A stretch of DNA of 64,000 nt. Source: Gracilaria domingensis (Eukaryota > Rhodophyta > Florideophyceae > Gracilariales > Gracilariaceae). Every line of letters begins with the position of its first letter. The stretch's first letter is position 1. The stretch covers positions 158,570-222,569 of the forward strand of contig VCMS01000056.1 of the NCBI GenBank assembly GCA_022539475.1, read 5' to 3'. A program made the position numbers and the translations under genes. This document shows, piece by piece, positions 19,701-30,043 of the stretch. The notes below the pieces were generated by a model, which saw nothing but the letters and a program-made list of their open reading frames with translations, did not search any database and had not been told where the DNA came from.

Positions 19701-21361
19701 ACCATAGATGATAGAGCCCATTCACATACCATCCGCACAGCCGTCGACGTACCACCACGCTCTTTATACGCTTGTCGCAAACTCGCAGTAACGCGTGCGA
19801 CATCTCCATGGGTAGAAAGTCGTTCAAAGTGACGCATGGCTGTATTCGGTGAACCCATTCTTTCCTCTTTGGTACGATAGTCAGGTTTGGGCTCTCTCTC
19901 TTTCCTTCTGTCCTTAGAACCTTGAATGGTATCAACGGCCTTACGAACTAGTTGTTCGAAGGCGTGCATGCTAAACTCCTTGCTTTTGATTTGGACGCGT
20001 ACTTGCAATGCGTTCAAACCGGCTTGCAACAGATGCATGACTTCAAGGTGGCATGCATTCGGTGTGAACTTAGCCGGTGTAGTCACAGTAGCAAGCGAAG
20101 AGGCAGCATTGGAACCTCGTTTCGTTACCTTGCGTTGCACGTTCTTTCCCTTGGCACCTTCGCGGGCAGCGGCAGAAGATGCACGAGGCGCACTAATGAT
20201 AAGGCCCGATCCTCGCAAAAGCGCCTCGAGCAGAATCCTAGCACCTTCTGGAGACGATAGAAACTCCGGTAAGAACCGCCGAGCGGCCATAATGGTGATC
20301 TTGGTACCAGGAGCGCTGAAGGACTGTGACGACACTAACTCTACTCGCAACGCTTGTGCAATGGCGGAAATCCATTTTGAGACATCAAGAAGCCCTTCGT
20401 CGGCCTGCCATCGTGCAAGGTCTAGCACATACTTCCAGAAGGCCACTCGCTCCATGCTGCCCAACATGGGGGTCTTGCGCGCTCGAATGGCGTCAATCTC
20501 GGTTTTGAGAAGACCGCAGAGCTGCTTCGTCCAAAATAGCTTCGGGCTTGGCGGAGGTCGATCTGGTCGAATTTGTTTGACGCATTCGTTTAGCACGGCG
20601 ATGCGGATGTACCAGGCTGCTCGCTGCGTGGGAATGCAACGAGTGGCCATCATCTCGATGACCTTTCCAGCCGCACGTACGATGGCAGGCCCCAAGGGGA
20701 CAGAATGGGACAAATCTGATAGAGGGTTGTGAGATCCTTTCGAAAGTCGATTGAACCAATCATCAAGCAGGTTCTGAGACAGTGGATGCTTTTGAAGCGG
20801 GAAGGCTCGAGCGTTTGCGCGTGATGTGGATGGTTTATGGGGTGTTGGGGTTTCGACGCGCTGCAGCTTGGTGGGACGCGCGCGACGGAGTGCATTAAGG
20901 CCATTCTTGAGTTTTGTTAGATCGGCTGGTGTAAGAGCAGGAGTTAGATGTTGAGGTGGTGAGGATGAAAGTGATGGGGGTCTTTCTGATGGAAGAAGAG
21001 AATGGAACTCGTAGGGTAAGCGACGTTCCGAGTATCCATAGATGACGGCAGCACGGTCCAGACGAAGCTCTTCTGGATACTGGAAGTGGGGGTTGTCAGA
21101 GTTTCGGGTTGGTTCGACGGGATAGACGTCGGCGTGTACTCCCGGAGCAACCTCGGGGACCCAGGGCGGAATGTGGTCGTCCATGGGGGGTGGAGGAGCA
21201 AGTTGGCTGGGGGAGTTGGGATGCGAGCGGGAAGGAGCGGTGGAGGGATGCGTGGCCAAGGGCAGATAGATGGAGATGGCGGCTTTGGCGGCTTTGGTTC
21301 GGAGAGCATGCGTGTGCAGATGATGGCGTTTTCTGCGAGTGGCGCGGCTATGATACGTCAC
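16766..21361 (-). CDS. MED12: Mediator complex subunit 12-like protein (kinase module)
   Basis: A single-exon 1531-codon gene. Residues ~70-110 carry PGVHADVYPVEP...EELRLDRAAVIYGY, like the N-terminal block of MED12 that activates CDK8/cyclin C. Residues ~198-300 match the Med12 domain: LLDDWFNRLS...LSHSVPLG, then RCIPTQRAAWYIRIAVLNE and FWTKQLCGLL. The remaining ~1200 residues are helical and Leu-rich, as in the MED12 superfamily. The length is close to yeast Srb8 and shorter than plant or animal MED12. The protein links the CDK8 kinase module to Mediator in the nucleus. Start chosen at the first ATG (21361); the Pro-rich stretch around residue 60 leaves room for a start at M60. It is divergent from the small gene at 21576, sharing a 214-bp promoter region. 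Confidence 0.75.
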   Translation of the reverse strand: MTYHSRATRRKRHHLHTHALRTKAAKAAISIYLPLATHPSTAPSRSHPNSPSQLAPPPPMDDHIPPWVPEVAPGVHADVYPVEPTRNSDNPHFQYPEELRLDRAAVIYGYSERRLPYEFHSLLPSERPPSLSSSPPQHLTPALTPADLTKLKNGLNALRRARPTKLQRVETPTPHKPSTSRANARAFPLQKHPLSQNLLDDWFNRLSKGSHNPLSDLSHSVPLGPAIVRAAGKVIEMMATRCIPTQRAAWYIRIAVLNECVKQIRPDRPPPSPKLFWTKQLCGLLKTEIDAIRARKTPMLGSMERVAFWKYVLDLARWQADEGLLDVSKWISAIAQALRVELVSSQSFSAPGTKITIMAARRFLPEFLSSPEGARILLEALLRGSGLIISAPRASSAAAREGAKGKNVQRKVTKRGSNAASSLATVTTPAKFTPNACHLEVMHLLQAGLNALQVRVQIKSKEFSMHAFEQLVRKAVDTIQGSKDRRKEREPKPDYRTKEERMGSPNTAMRHFERLSTHGDVARVTASLRQAYKERGGTSTAVRMVCEWALSSMVADRAEAICVATAVLHQLASGLTNAGSASRSTKNGTTPKRYKKGIHQVRNEASPSSLNNLTGNPQLPPLQRDIWHFMKHYANDRIPENMDKNEAIVKELNGGLQTENTNDDDSVVRFIAHLCRHDLLSLPAFVRDVSRLAATNHRGASFLVKCLSLLPDPVDKSVSDCRRSILRKYGYISPTRQYYAHGVCEESVLIACSGDAESVEAQVESLANKGDTNVILSTIDALSHRDLTLITGDDAEVQNKLSTMASFMVSLGEAGTAAEWVIDSLSTLAGSSGVWKEKSMAPRRAILSIAFVRLVSNLSRYIAACGYLESIFTLLKTIWFSPWITPELETQLRRTLSSFARYCGSRIMTSYWTRICVRHLRQFADGGKGLTCVPFALACMRGREKPRQAGSITLADVLNLSDRENLGVPADEDVAELTSRTDLLGYQMSELRARFVSTDGIFPIDDLFGSGFTANDIFGSVVIPVLRNSFLGSENGSSPGSLFSLHSATTLNLICSHRHDVRLQGMRPAILLELVTLLFLGCYYGYTNIDESLEVLFSIEWVWWIFAPYGSVELAKRLRNRVDFYCGRVVIDSKNVVVDKKDLSAALFHMVSSLCRKGTEVNEEMILKAIGTTPFGEVEMLLALLAQHRRDSGAEDDFGLQVSQHATKLRCKHLSRTLVLIALRCCPQEVSSQSVAGCIGHEASRASLGSLTYVLKGLTVEASQYNDFRTISLQWCEIDAARRSLLEACIEHLKPEHAGDAQESLFEQLEQATTILNEAIAERRAPSSILRNGQMISDALESRLLCILRARSVSHHADWWRKRAPLVAELLKAAVGLMTRSAITAACNLLDLCLKSIKEVTTSDDSIHKGVAVSQILEWPANQELKRQLEAALVPAMRWVEQPERDLMVRLMPPSSTYNSSGMNAVRVLKGDGSVVDNWILLEGYGRGVNQESAIPPENMWRQSDTIIDKDSAAGTVHLKRTYSTFASLAV

Positions 21362-21476
21362 GTAGGCTACGTGTGGTTGAATTTGTGCAAATATTTTTGG
21401 GGCGGCAGCGCAGCAAAGTGGCTGCGCCTCTGCGCGTGACGCGACACATGCAACATCATGATGATGACAGATGACT

Positions 21477-21513
21477 GCCTACTAACCTAGGCAGTGCCTA
21501 GGTTACGGTAGGC
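21477..21513. repeat. Hairpin in the MED12 / small-gene divergent promoter
   Basis: GCCTACTAACCTAGGCA, one-base spacer, then the reverse complement with mismatches at two positions. It lies midway between two divergent start codons, so it may be a shared regulatory site or part of the 5' UTR of the right-hand gene. Confidence 0.55.
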
Positions 21514-21575
21514 TTGGTACGGCTTCTTGTCTCCGCACCGACTTGCGCGCAAAACGGAATCGCTTCGCTCGAGAG

Positions 21576-21902
21576 ATGGACTACACGCCGGTCGCCCTCT
21601 ATCGCCAGACGCGCGCCTTCGCCGTCGTGAGATCGCCCGACTGGCAGGGCCCAGAAGCGCGCGCTGGCCCGAGACTTGCAGCTGCGGCGGACGGCGATGC
21701 ACGTGAGGTGTCCATGCTGCCCACGCACGGTACGGCGCCGCCGCGAAGTGGCGGACCCTCGCCAAACGAGGGCAGTGTTTGGCACCGCATTGAGAGCTTG
21801 CTTGGTGCGCAGAGGGGAGAGCAGATGGTAAAGATGATCAAGGAGCACGTTACGAAGCATGTCCGCTCTTTGTCCCTGGCTGAGATTGAACGAATGGCGT
21901 GA
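21576..21902 (+). CDS. Small conserved-looking protein of unknown function
   Basis: A 108-residue ORF from an ATG in good context (GAGAGATGG). The first 25 residues (MDYTPVALYRQTRAFAVV) look like a folded strand-rich start. A Gly/Pro/Ala-rich middle follows, and the C-terminal 40 residues form an amphipathic helix (VWHRIESLLGAQ...MVKMIKEHVTKHVRSL). I do not recognise the family. It lies between MED12 and the globin gene, divergent from the first and convergent with the second (94 bp between stops). The GC content resembles the neighbouring host genes. Whether it is expressed is unknown. Confidence 0.5.
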   Translation: MDYTPVALYRQTRAFAVVRSPDWQGPEARAGPRLAAAADGDAREVSMLPTHGTAPPRSGGPSPNEGSVWHRIESLLGAQRGEQMVKMIKEHVTKHVRSLSLAEIERMA

Positions 21903-21995
21903 GGCGTGTCGGAGCGGTTTCGCGGACGTGCGCAGGTGCGACCAACGAGCGTTTGGCTGCGTTTTGTGACACAATGTTTACATAGTATACCGGGC

Positions 21996-22869
21996 TTACG
22001 TTCTGCGTGATCCGCACGGGACTGATACCCAAATCTTACTCCCTTCCGTGCATGCTTTCAAAGCCCTAGTCGCTTTCTCTTCATTATCCGCCACTTCGAT
22101 CTTAAGGCAATCCTGGTGACTCTTCCACACATTCATGGTACACATGCCATGTTCCCCATCCGCGTATTCAACGCGGATGCCCACAAACTGCCCTTCCTCA
22201 TGCTGCGGAACATCGTATTGCTTTGGAACGACGCTCAAAACAGTTTTGCCATCATGTTGCTCAACTCGTTGCACAATCATTTCAACCAAACCGCTATATC
22301 CCGCCTTCGCCTCCAGTTCCTCGCGGAGCTTATTCTCAACGTCGATAAACACGCTTGCCAGATTCTGTATCGCTTCCTTCCAAGCATCGAGAAATTGTTG
22401 TGAGGCCAAGTCCCTCAATTCTAATTTCATGGCGATGAGAAGACACTCACCTACCGCAGCGTATTGTTCAGCACGAACATCTCGACATATGTGACGGTAT
22501 GCTATGCGACGCACTGCCGGTAGGAGCGCTTCGATCTTATTGATGTTCTTTGCATAAGCAAGGACTGCATTGGCCAATCTCGAAATCTGGGCCGGAATAC
22601 CGTTTTCTTTGGTTGTACCTCCTCTCTGTCGATCGCTGTGGTTAGAGGCATTGAATTATGTATGTCAGTTCGGACTTCGAGTTTGTGTGTATACTTTGTT
22701 CGGCGTCGAACTGAAAGAGGAACAGAACTTACGCGTTGAACTGCTGACGAACCTGCGGGTATCGCTCAAACAGAGTATCGTAAAACGTTTCGACGACTTT
22801 AGTGCCTTTTTGTCTCAAGAGCGGCAATGACTCTCTGACAACTCGAGCAGTTTCCTCTGAAATAGCCAT
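21996..22869 (-). CDS. Flavohaemoglobin-like globin, spliced, apparently without the NAD domain
   Basis: Exon 1 is 22869-22733, exon 2 is 22635-21996. The 97-bp intron begins GTAAGT and ends CCACAG, and the joined frame is 258 codons. The globin part has FYDTLFERYP (helix B with the distal Tyr), a QR motif after the splice, LANAVLAYAKNI, and the proximal His in IAYRHICRDVRAEQY, all as in bacterial and fungal flavohaemoglobins (nitric-oxide dioxygenases). It continues into an FAD-binding barrel (PQHEEGQFVGIRVEY to KIWVSVPCGS) that then stops. The NAD-binding half (~110 residues) is missing. A second GTAAGC just before the stop (22001-21996 region) could be another donor splicing to a distant exon, but the next 100 bp are taken by the opposite gene. 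Confidence 0.75.
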
Positions 22870-24098
22870 GACAATAAGACGATAGGGTGCAAAGACTCCT
22901 TAAGAATGAGGTTCCCCCCACCATTGCCCATTCGCACCCGAACCTCCACCTATTTATACTCTCGTAGGCCGGCCGAGATTAATCGCCATTAGAAAAGACT
23001 CACGCACAGCGACCGAAGTGTTGCGAAAGCAAGGTGTTGCTGCTGCAGTGCAGCGAAACACGTGAGATGGTAGTGAAAATGATTGGCGCTCATTGTGCAG
23101 AGCTTGTCGCGTATAGCTTCCATTGACCCATTCAAGTGCTCACATTCAGACCAGGTCATCCGCAAGACCTGGATATCGCTTGGGACTCAAGAGTCCCAAG
23201 TTGGAAGCACGGTGTTCGACGGTTGCACACGCTGGTGACAACCGACAGAAGCCAGTGTGGCTCACGTCCTGTCAACGGCAAATTTTGTGACATGCTACCC
23301 AGCATCCGGATGACACGTAGTATACAGTCGTATAGATTGTTGTTCGAATGCGGGCTTTTCGATATAACTTAACGGATCACGAGTCTCATTATGAAGGGTA
23401 ACCTTAAAACACAAATATAGACCCTCGTTCGTTCGTTAACCTTCGAAAGCAGGCGGAACAGCCACCCAATGCGCCAGGCAAGCGGTTTTTGTTCTTTGCA
23501 GAACCATTTCTCGGCAAAGGACTGGCCAGCTCTTCGATGGGTAGAAATCCCGAATCACATTGAGACAGAAAAGAAAAGTCCTGCTAAGAACAGGGAAATG
23601 ATGGGAAGGTTTACATGTATCTCGAAGAACTGCTAAACATAGCATTCCCCAAATAGGGTTTCCCATTGGGATCTGATCCCCGGGATCGCTTCCCTTATCT
23701 TCTTTCTTTTCTTCTTTCTTTTCTTCTTTGTTTTGGACATCAGAATTCAATTACTAAACTGAAGTAAAGCTTGCATTAAGCTTTCTCTCTGTAGGAAGGC
23801 CAAAAACTTCTGTGGAGCTTGTCTTATAATGTTGCAAATCGATGCGCGAGCAAGAGGTGTAAGCTTGGCCATCAGTTCTCGTCTTGAAGATTTGTGGCCA
23901 GAACATCAGAAGATGACATGTTCGCAGTCTTTTTTCATGTTCGTTCCACATTCCCAAACTTTGGGAATGTGTTCCCTTCTCTTTGGCATCAAATGCGAGT
24001 GAAGTATGACCGCAAAAAATGAAAAAGATGTTGTGTTTGCACAGAGTTGTATTTTCTTTTCTATGTGAAGTTTAGTGCTGTTTCTTGAGTCTGTCTTC
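22870..24098. other. Gene-free stretch after the globin gene
   Basis: 22870-23130 is the globin 5' region. No gene was found in the remainder. A Gypsy-1-like patch lies at 23640-23700, with three TCCC..GGG palindromes within 60 bp and a run of TTCTTTCTTTTC. The short minus ORFs at 23436 and 23754 have no recognisable family. Confidence 0.45.
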
Positions 24099-24826
24099 AG
24101 ATCGATTCAGGTCTTTATATCTCGCAGAACACTTTGATCGACAGCTGTGCAGAGGGCGAAGTCGGGTCATGTTTTTCGAGTTCTCAACGCGAGGGGGCTC
24201 TAAGAGCACGTTTTCTCTCACTAAGCCAGTCTAATGCTCGGAGCTGTGTGCTCCGGAAATGTAGTTCATTATGATAATGTCCGCATCGGTTCAGCATCTG
24301 ACACTCTTTGCATTTGTGCACTGAATGTTGTAAACCAGAAAAAAAGAGCTCGGGAGTGCCGCGCAGAGCAACAAGACACAGCCTCGTACATAAGCCACCG
24401 ACCTGAGAACAGAGCGTGTAATCGAGAACAAACAACCTCTTTACACCTTTCTCCCGCATACACCAAGCATCTCCTGTTCATGCGCTACCTGACACCGTGG
24501 CTTAGACAAGCACAGTGAAACTACTCTTTCAGACCAGCCCCTTCCCTTTCTGCTCCAGAACTGATTGCCTCAAGGGCACAGGGCGCCCGCTGCCAAACCT
24601 GTTGGACACGTACTGAACGAAAGCACATCGCCATGCACCGCATGCCCGTTCCGTTGCTCCTCTGACGCTTCTCTCCGCCGCAAGGCTGATTTGCTTGGGA
24701 GAGGTTCCTTATATAAGGCCTTCTACAGCGAAGATCATCAAATGTTGTAAACTGAGCCGGTTTTGTTGCTCAGGCCAATTTGCTTACACTTCAACTTCGG
24801 AAATCTCAGATTTTAGGCTTGTAACG
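24099..24826 (-). repeat. Dispersed ~700-bp repeat, copy 2
   Basis: Inverted relative to copy 1 at 14452-15152 and diverged by point changes plus small indels (for example 24725-24740). The two copies face each other across the bZIP-MED12-globin island, an arrangement that would permit inversion of the island by recombination. Confidence 0.75.
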
Positions 24827-25100
24827 TATATGTAGTAAATAATATGTGTTATGTAGTACATATTACGCGTATCTACAAACACCCAATACACAAGGCGACC
24901 CCTAAAAAACCCCACGTCCGCCAAGAGTTTGGGGTCAAATCCCCTAGTAATCCTATATTATATAACGTCCTTTACACGTTATATATTCTGCAACGTTACT
25001 TTCGTGTAACATATATTTCGTTTTGAAATATTGATCCACACGTTAAAGGGTGACTACCGGGCATGTGCCACCCCTTCAAGCAGATCGCCACGATATTTTC

Positions 25101-25384
25101 TCAGAGAGAAAAGCTTTAATGGAGTTGGCTTGGAGATCGCCATGCAACCAAGAGCACTCTGGGTCTTATATAAACACAGGTCAAAGCCTAAAGACTCTAT
25201 GTAAACCAAGTGTCGCAACATAATTCAAACGAGAGCGGGCGCCATGTAAACAAAGATACAAACTTAAATGGACGCGACGCAAACATAAGCATAAACCCTC
25301 AAATTCAAACCAAGTACAAACATTGAACTACAATTCACAACCGCAGCACATTAGTGGCTCAATTCACTTACTGAGATCTCCCTC
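25101..25384 (-). repeat. Copia-2 3' LTR
   Basis: Matches 29328-29615 nearly throughout (shared blocks GAGTTGGCTTGGAGATCGCC and AGAGCGGGCGCCATGTAAAC), with roughly one change in ten bases. Ends are approximate. Confidence 0.8.
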
Positions 25385-26567
25385 GAACTGAAACAAAATC
25401 ATCTTCAAGGCTGCACGATGCTTTAAAAATACATCATGACCCAAACCCTAAGTTAAAATATCAGCATGAATAGCATTAAAAGAAACATGCTTTAGTGAAA
25501 CAAGGTTTTTACCAACGGAATCTAACACATGATAATGCCGCAAATCAATTTGTTTCACATGGCGTAATCCAAGAATAACTTTCGACCACCAAATAGGACC
25601 CAATTTATGATGTCTAATAATCATTGGCTACTGGAATTCTGCTCCATGTTCGACGAAGATATTTCTTATCCATGTCAGCTGTTTGATACATCTTAAGAGA
25701 GCATAGAACTCCGCCTCAGCTGTAAAAACTGCGGTAGATCGCTGAAATTTTAAACTCCATACAATATACACAGACTGAAAAGTAATATATAATCCTCCAC
25801 GAGATCAGCTATCGGCTTTTGTTCAAGTCGCGTCCCCAGTCGGCATTGCACCACGCTTCAACCTTAAGATTACAGGTTAAACTTTCAATAGCCAGCCCAT
25901 GATTCATTGTGCCCTTCAAGTATCGGAAAACATGTTTCATGTTACGCCAATGACACGGAAGAGGAGATGCAGAGAACTTTCCAAGCAATGGTACTGCTGT
26001 AGAGATGCCCGGTCGGGTTTGAGTACTTAGAAAAAGCAGAGTCCCCAAGATTTCACGATATGGTACAGGGCGCATATTAAGATCCTCGGAGTCAGTTGGG
26101 ATGCGTCCGGCGTCATACAGACTGTTTTCACTTGGAAGAGGTGTCGAGACAGTAGTTGCATCTTCAAGTCTGGTTTGTTGAATAAGGTCCTAAATGAGAG
26201 GACGCTGAGGAAGAACAACACGATCTCTACCATCTTCAATAGAATCTCCAAGGTACAGGTCTGTACGGCGAAGATCTGAAATTTCAAATTGTTCGCAGAT
26301 TTTCTCTTCAGCTCATTTGATGAAGTGAGGTGGTCCGAAGGAAACAAGATCATCAACATAAGCCAAAATAATTACTATGTCGTTCGAAATACGATACACA
26401 TAGATGCATGGTGTAGATTCAACCTTCTGAAATCCGAGCGAATATAAAAACTTCGACAAGCATTCGTGCCAAAGTCGGGGAGCTTCTCTAGTACCATACC
26501 AAGATTTGACCAGCTTGACAATCCTTCCATTAGCAGCCGCAATTCCAGGAATGTTTGGAAGTTTAAT
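25385..26567 (-). pseudogene. Copia-2 end of reverse transcriptase and RNase H, frameshifted
   Basis: 25809-26075 reads RPVPYREILGTLLFLSTQTRPGI, then YLKGTMNHGL and WCNADWGRD, the connection and first RNase H aspartate of copia pol. The RT palm is split among frames at 26027-26359 and 26375-26656. The remaining RNase H motifs (25385-25808) are scattered. It is not functional. Confidence 0.7.
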
Positions 26568-28471
26568 TCACACGGGATTGTCATCGGGCATGTACGCATG
26601 GAGGAATGCACCTTTGACGTCAATTTGCTGCCTCTCCCAACCCCGATATACAGCAACTACGAGCATCAAACGAAATACTTCAAAGTTGAGAACTGGAGCG
26701 TAAAGATTATCTGCTTCTGCACTGTTCTGAAAATTGCCTCTGGCAACCAGACGGGCTATGAAACGTTCAGGGGCACCGGTATGGTCGCGCTTCAATAGCA
26801 AGATTACACCAGATGGAATCGAGCGTCCGTGTTGTCCATCAACTTCTTCATAAGTGCCTAGCTTGCCGATGGTTTCGAACTCAGTTTCAATTGCAGCCTT
26901 CCAAAATCCAGCCTCCGGTGAACGAAGAGCTTCCTTCAATGAATGGGCATCCAAGGTGCTAATCGCCTGCGGCAGAGCAGCATTACTTCTTTCGACTGGC
27001 ACAATTGAGATTTCGTCGTCAACTGCATCCTCAAAATTATCATGTGCATCATATTCTCTAGTGTCTGGGTTGTACGTAGAATGTCTGGGAGGAAAATGAG
27101 TGTGCATTCCGGCATCAGAAGAGTGAGATGAGTGAATATCATTCGGGGATGCAGAACCTGTATCATTAATGTCTGATACCTCAGAGTCTGAATCAAAAAC
27201 AAGATCTGGAATATCACTTGATGAAATGCACTCCACTTCTTCCGCAAAATCTTGTACAGAGCACGGAGATGCTGAAGGAAGGGCGGGTGGAATGGAATCA
27301 TTTGCACTAAGATTAGACAAGCCTGGAAATTCGTTCTCAATGAATCTCACGTGCTTCGTAACCGTTACTCCAGCATTGGTAAGTACCTTATATAGTCCAC
27401 CTTGTGTATGTCCAAGATTGATACCTTCAAGGAGACGTGAGTCAAACTCCTTCAATTGATCTCCTTGAATCATAACCAATACACGGCAGCCAAATACACG
27501 TAAATGCTTAATGTAACTGGGCTTTTCCTTGAGAAGAGATACATACGGAATCTTTGCAGTTGTTGTGTGTACCACAACATTCTTTGCCGTTGTGTACTGT
27601 GCAAGAGCATCAGTCCAGAATGAGATTGGCAGGTTAGCTTGCTGGAGGTACGCTCGGACTGTTCCCATCGGTAAAGATATATGGCGTTCAGCCAGTCCGT
27701 TCGAAGACGTAGTATAAGGAGAAGTCGTAGATATGTTAACTCCTTCCTTTCTTAACCTCTTCTGAGCTCTGAAAAACTCCGAACCGCCATCAGAGTGCAA
27801 GGACAGAACCACAGCTCCTGAATTACGTTCAAACCACTTGACATACTCGAGAATAACTTCAGAAGCTTCACTTTTGAGACGAAGAGGCCTTGTGCAGAGG
27901 AATCTGGTGTATTCATCCACAATAACGATGTAGTACTTGAATCCATCATGAGAATCTGTTCCTGCGGTAGTGATATCTGTATGAAGATGACCAGGATGTG
28001 AGGCAGTACTGGGAGATCCGCGAAATGACTTCTTGAACTTACCAGATACACAAGGGATGCTGATGAACTTGGAATAATCTGATCCTTCTTCAGTCTCTTC
28101 ACCAGTGAGGCAGAGACTGTATGTGCCAACCGACGATGCCAAAGTTGCACTGCATCTTTCGGTGTTGCCACAACATTGGTCTCGGCACAATGGTCAGGAT
28201 TACTTACCGGTGCATTAGCAACATCGACAACATCCTCAAGATCCGCCACTTCGTTCCTAGAGATAAATTCTGAACCTTGAGTAGCATCCAAAGATTCACA
28301 CTCATCATCTTCATCTTGAGATTGCTCTGCAATTTTGCGTACCTTCGCCATCAAGGAGGCTATGTTGACGTTCGGGTGTGGCGATGTACTGTGTTCAGAA
28401 GATGAACAGTCCGAAGAAATGTAGTAAAGTCCGTCAGACTGCCTAGGAGCAACCCCAAGCAACTGCAGCAT
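26568..28471 (-). pseudogene. Copia-2 GAG-pre-integrase, integrase and start of reverse transcriptase
   Basis: Two overlapping frames. The upstream one (28471 to about 28080) contains LWHRRLAHTVSASLVKRL, the GAG-pre-integrase histidines. It shifts frame near 28090 into a 540-codon ORF (28190-26568) with the integrase core: catalytic Asp in LHTDITTAG, second Asp in LHSDGGSEF, catalytic Glu in NGLAERHI, followed by the GCRVLV strand and a Ser/Asp-rich linker. The ORF ends within reverse transcriptase (RFIARLVARGNFQ, QQIDVKGAFLHAY). Integrase is therefore formally intact in this copy, but the polyprotein is not. Confidence 0.85.
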
Positions 28472-29258
28472 GGCTTCTGTTCTCTGTTACCTTCCCGTTG
28501 TTGATGACCTCTTTGTCACGAGAGGTACCTTCTTTCTCGAAATTAGAAACCTGAATACCCAGTTTATTCTTAGAGTACAACGGATTGAGAAAGCATGTTT
28601 CCGTAGTGTGATTGTCTTTCTTACATATAGCATACTTTCGGCGAGGTGCGTTTGCATTCACACGCTCCGTTCGTACTTTGCCAGCGGACTTCTGCTCATC
28701 TAGCAAGCGAGCGGTGACGAAGTCCCACGTCGTATTCTCCGGAGACAAGGTCTTGATTGCTGCACAAACAGGTTTTAACTCCTGTACAGTAATCGATGAG
28801 ACCAACAAAGCAATGGTAAGTTCTTCTGGAAGGTCCGTATTCATTGCAGCTAGCTGCTGCACAATGCTCGCCATCTTATCTACATGATGACCCAGGTTCC
28901 GATTGATATCAGAATATCGCAAAGTCACGAGCTCGCACATTTTTGAAATGCGAGAAGCCGTTGACTTAGATGCATATCGATCATCTAAACGCTTAAGCAT
29001 TCTGTTCGGATTTCCAATTTCCATTTGGACAACTCGTAATGCTTCATCTGACAAAGCCGAGACGATAAGGCCACTAGCCTTCTTCTGATTAAACTCGAAT
29101 TTTTTCTTCTTCTCATCATCAGTTCTAAACGGATTACGGCCATGCTTAAGAACAGAACCAATTCTTTTTGCATCACAAGCCGCCTTAATGCGCACGCGCC
29201 ACAACTTGTAGTCGTGCGACTCTTCGAAAGGTGTTATCTTGACTTTCTCGGTCTCCAT
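28443..29258 (-). pseudogene. Copia-2 Gag
   Basis: The start is taken at M 29258 (METEKVKITPF), because the upstream part of the frame lies over the primer site and LTR. The product is a copia-type Gag (UBN2/retrotran_gag family): DYKLWRVRIKAAC..., MLKRLDDRYAS, ELVTLRY, a long helix set and a zinc knuckle. The knuckle reads YAICKKDNHTTETC, so the first Cys of C-x2-C-x4-H-x4-C is Tyr, a single G-to-A change. The frame ends HAAVAWGCS just where the retropepsin should begin, and GAG-pre-integrase sequence follows at once, so the protease is deleted. Confidence 0.8.
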
Positions 29259-29313
29259 AATAACAAAAGCACTGATTGATTGATATTGCGAAACGTTGCA
29301 GAGATTAAGATGA

Positions 29314-29326
29314 GGTGCCCATAACC
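29314..29326 (-). other. Copia-2 primer-binding site (initiator tRNA-Met internal type)
   Basis: GGTGCCCATAACC on the plus strand, identical to the Copia-1 site and directly adjoining the LTR at 29327/29328. Confidence 0.65.
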
Positions 29327-29327
29327 T

Positions 29328-29615
29328 CTTAGAGAGAAAAGCTTTAATTGAGTTGGCTTGGAGATCGCCATGCAACCAAGAGCACCCTGGGTCTTACATA
29401 GACACAGGTCAAAGCCTACAGACTCTATGTAAACCAATTGTCGCAACATAATGCAAACTAGAGCGGGCGCCATGTAAACAAAGATACAAACATAAATGGG
29501 CGCCACGCATACATAAGCACAAACTTTCAAATTCAAACGAAGTACAAACATTCAGATACAATTCACGACCGCAGCACGTCAGCCGCTCAGTTCACTTACT
29601 GAAATATTTCCCCTC
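29328..29615 (-). repeat. Copia-2 5' LTR
   Basis: Partner of 25101-25384. It contains no recognisable TATA box, although GGTCTTATATAAACAC occurs at the equivalent place in the other copy (CTTACATAGAC here). Confidence 0.8.
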
Positions 29616-30043
29616 ACGAGCACAGACGGTTACTTTCATGTTTGGGGCTTTACGCCTGCATGAATGGCTCATAGTGACCACGCCACACGTTTGAGAGTCT
29701 TCATTGGAACAAGCGCTTATGGCGGCAATGCGTACGGAAGGATTCATACGCGTTTGGCAATGAAGACAAAGGTGGTCAAGAGACAAAGTCAGAACCATGT
29801 AGCAATCTTAAACAACAACGGATAACAGTGTGAGAATCCTAATTGCAAACACTTTGACAAAGGGAATGTGGGGTGGATAATGAGATTACGCGAATAATTG
29901 GAATAATTTGTTCTGCGTGTTTCATAGTATGGAAAAAATGCAAAAGTATAAGGGGCAGCCAGTCATTTTGACTTCTAGTTTGAAATGAAACACAAGAAAA
30001 AAAACCCTAACCTCCCAAAGCCATGCCTAAAAGGTTCCAAAAG
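29616..30043. other. Gene-free stretch
   Basis: AT-rich to neutral sequence between Copia-2 and the MITE-like element. No ORF, repeat or structure stands out. Confidence 0.5.

Larger units (their letters stand above)
25101..29615 (-). mobile_element. Ty1/copia retrotransposon Copia-2
   Basis: About 4.5 kb on the minus strand between direct LTRs of ~285 bp. The order is primer site, Gag, GAG-pre-integrase, integrase, reverse transcriptase, RNase H. The retropepsin is absent and the second half of pol is split by frameshifts. It belongs to a different family from Copia-1 (LTRs 2.6 times longer, different Gag) but has the same primer site. No target duplication could be read. Confidence 0.85.

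Noticed and set aside
20000-20732. ORFs antisense to MED12 (for example 19926-20732 plus)
   Set aside because: Shadows of the MED12 frame, with no recognisable domain.
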